From the NCBI GenBank assembly GCA_016648135.1, contig JADDOH010023185.1, forward strand, positions 18,003 through 82,002: a stretch of DNA of 64,000 nucleotides, in the 5' to 3' direction. Numbering within the stretch: position 1 is the first letter of the stretch; every line of letters starts with the position of its first letter. The notes beneath the pieces are model-generated. The model had not been told where the DNA came from, made no database searches, and was given only the letters and a program-made list of their open reading frames with translations. Both the position numbers and the translations under genes were made by a program. Below are positions 63,901 to 64,000 of the stretch, piece after piece. This DNA is from Agrypnia vestita (Eukaryota > Arthropoda > Insecta > Trichoptera > Phryganeidae).

Positions 63901-64000
63901 GAGGGATGCTAGAGAGGACTTGATTGAAGGTATAAACGGGCCGCTTGAGACAGGTCGGCATCCCACAAATGTCGACCTGGTGAGAAATGAGTCTAACTTT
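60917..64000 (+). pseudogene. R1-clade LINE ORF2: endonuclease-reverse transcriptase, one nonsense codon
   Basis: Starts at ATG in ATGGCTAA, overlapping the ORF1 stop. Endonuclease motifs: GQVNVGRSRAA, LIQEQYTW, ICGDFNAHSPLW (61312-61346). A TAA at 61373-61375 follows QQTG, then the same frame continues open to the window edge (875 more codons). Further motifs: SFIDLSLCS, CDHRLITF, RT entry KKAPGVDKITG, GAYRPITLLPVFGKVLE, QFGFVRGRST, motif A FLDISGAFDNAWW (62687-62725), motif B CPQGSVLGPTLWNILFDDLL, motif C IAYADDALLLV (62950-62980), KYLGVTFD. C terminus: HPWCACARVAQTPEHILWDC (63833-63892), a zinc knuckle. It nicks target DNA and primes reverse transcription there. Past the window edge only a short part should be missing. 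Confidence 0.92.

Larger units (their letters stand above)
58690..64000 (+). mobile_element. R1-clade LINE, nearly complete, runs off window
   Basis: A GC-balanced non-LTR retrotransposon with a 5' UTR (about 58690-59432), ORF1 (59433-60924) and ORF2 (from 60917 past 64000). The start is placed where mariner similarity ends. Three CCHC knuckles in ORF1, an endonuclease-RT ORF2 and a C-terminal C-x-C...H...C knuckle fit the R1 clade (R1, TRAS, SART relatives). It has one frameshift in ORF1 and one nonsense codon in ORF2, so this copy is recent but inactive. A truncated relative is at 39905-40450. Confidence 0.9.

Noticed and set aside
1..64000. CRISPR arrays, bacterial operons or Shine-Dalgarno sites
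   Set aside because: The window is plainly eukaryotic; short direct repeats present are microsatellites, tandem duplications or transposon repeats.

Overview
This window is eukaryotic, AT-rich and almost wholly non-coding or transposon-derived. I see no intact host protein-coding gene, no rRNA and no functional tRNA gene. The mix of mobile elements (an R1-clade non-LTR retrotransposon, jockey-, CR1- and RTE-like LINE remnants, mariner relatives, tRNA-derived SINEs, hAT-like and TTAA-flanked fold-back elements) points to an insect. A beetle or another large-genome insect is plausible, but the order cannot be fixed from sequence alone. The window looks like a repeat-filled intergenic or long intronic region.

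Layout. 1-13 kb: short interspersed repeats. These include a (GAATTT)n tail, SINE family A, a degenerate hammerhead-like hairpin, the inverted tail of an RTE-like LINE, a TTAA-flanked 0.83-kb fold-back, an 866-bp hAT-like MITE, and a 622-bp tandem duplication that starts inside the MITE's right end. 13-21 kb: broken LINEs, a Tc1/mariner transposase relic, and a peptide-coding repeat present twice. 23.5-24.4 kb: a second, larger TTAA-flanked fold-back. 26-30 kb: LTR-like sequence, a MITE end, decayed minisatellites and direct repeats. 31-42 kb: several dead LINEs, including one inserted inside another, SINE family B, and two compact inverted hairpins with hammerhead-like cores. 42.6-45.4 kb: a third such hairpin and a 2.07-kb TA-flanked DNA transposon carrying relics of an unclassified transposase-like protein. 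46-53 kb: a CR1-like LINE relic, a MITE, and a jockey-like LINE whose PHD/coiled-coil ORF1 is fused in frame to its reverse transcriptase. 55-58 kb: more hammerhead-like units, a second MITE copy and a second SINE B copy. 58.1-64 kb: a mariner relic interrupted by a nearly complete R1-clade LINE with a 120-bp-periodic 5' UTR. This LINE runs off the right edge.

The most interesting signal is the set of short palindromic units at about 2.7, 32.8, 38.3, 42.8, 55.5, 56.9 and 58.0 kb. They share the order CTGAnGA, one base, variable stem II, GAAAC(n)GTT, and the stem II bases differ between units while pairing is kept. That is the pattern expected of minimal hammerhead ribozymes of the kind reported in Penelope-like elements. 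No Penelope reverse transcriptase is visible, so these may be non-autonomous inverted units. Small islands of higher GC (about 4.15-4.40, 8.56-9.01, 39.58-39.71, 49.53-49.87 and 55.54-55.98 kb) are not explained by repeats and are candidate conserved non-coding elements.
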